Of a DNA stretch of 6,376 nt, positions 6,175 through 6,376 are shown piece after piece. A program made the translations under genes and the position numbers. The stretch is taken from assembly GCA_913064995.1 (NCBI GenBank), contig CAJYBL010000091.1, forward strand, positions 1-6,376, written 5' to 3'. The stretch comes from an uncultured Alphaproteobacteria bacterium. Its GTDB lineage: Bacteria; Pseudomonadota; Alphaproteobacteria; Puniceispirillales; Puniceispirillaceae. A model generated the notes under the pieces. The model did no database searches, was not told the origin of the DNA, and was given only the letters and a program-made list of their open reading frames with translations. The first letter of the stretch is position 1. Each line of letters opens with the position of its first letter.

Positions 6175-6376
6175 TTAGGTGAATTTAGCTGGGCGCGGAA
6201 ATCCGTTTGGCGGCAATTTGCCCGAACCGCCACGCCGTGCAAGCCATGTCGACAAGTCAGGTTCGGTGCGAACACGCCCACCACCAGCCTGCCAGCTAAG
6301 GCCTTTTGCTTTATCAAATACCGTAACATCAGCAAGACCACCATCTTTGAATCGCTGCAGAATAACGCCTTTGCCG
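6175..6376 (-). CDS. parC: DNA topoisomerase IV subunit A, C-terminal end (cut by right window edge)
   Basis: ParC is the DNA-cleaving subunit of topoisomerase IV, which with ParE separates linked daughter chromosomes. Only the last 66 residues are in the window, read on the minus strand from the edge to the TAA whose complement is TTA at 6175-6177. Seen: GKGVILQRFKDGGLADVTVF (1-20 of the fragment), GLSWQAGGGRVRT (25-37), and the tail LPPNGFPRPAKF (54-65), which closely resembles the final pinwheel blade and LPPxGFPRxxxF end of alphaproteobacterial ParC. GyrA ends differently, so ParC is preferred. The catalytic tyrosine region is outside the window. It faces the DUF1445 gene convergently, so transcription comes from beyond the right edge. 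Confidence 0.9.
   Translation of the reverse strand, partial: GKGVILQRFKDGGLADVTVFDKAKGLSWQAGGGRVRTEPDLSTWLARRGGSGKLPPNGFPRPAKFT

Noticed and set aside
6132..6344. 70-residue minus-strand frame at the right end
   Set aside because: It is an alternative frame of the parC end; the parC frame gives clear conserved ParC tail motifs.

Overview
This window reads as ordinary chromosomal DNA of an alphaproteobacterium with intermediate G+C. The group call rests on three things: the short, alphaproteobacterial-type prolyl-tRNA synthetase; the aspartate-type (not cysteine-type) metal site of HemB; and the proximity of hemB, the bpt/ate leucyltransferase gene and parC, a grouping I recall from other alphaproteobacteria. 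A marine lineage such as SAR116 is possible, but the sequence does not prove it.

Layout from left to right. On the minus strand lie the N-terminal part of proS (cut by the left edge) and, 101 bases upstream of it, a complete 3-hydroxyisobutyryl-CoA hydrolase-like gene. A 66-base divergent intergenic region follows, then hemB on the plus strand. After 248 non-coding bases come ilvA (threonine ammonia-lyase with one C-terminal ACT domain), bpt (aspartate/glutamate leucyltransferase) and a DUF1445 / D-glutamate cyclase-family gene, all on the plus strand. The right end is the C-terminal end of parC on the minus strand, convergent with the DUF1445 gene and cut by the right edge. The two edge genes, proS and parC, were recognised by translating the reverse complement directly.

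The genes do not form one pathway. They cover translation (proS), valine catabolism (hydrolase), tetrapyrrole synthesis (hemB), isoleucine synthesis or threonine breakdown (ilvA), N-degron tagging (bpt), a poorly characterised cyclase or hydro-lyase (DUF1445), and chromosome decatenation (parC). The only tight pair is bpt and the DUF1445 gene, 29 bases apart with a good ribosome binding site between them, so they are probably co-transcribed.

I found no mobile element, CRISPR array, tRNA, rRNA, phage gene or clear new system. The items most worth a second look are the bpt/DUF1445 pair, the altered hemB-bpt-parC neighbourhood, and palindromes and possible promoters in the two regulatory intergenic regions. 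No stretch longer than 300 bases lacks a gene.
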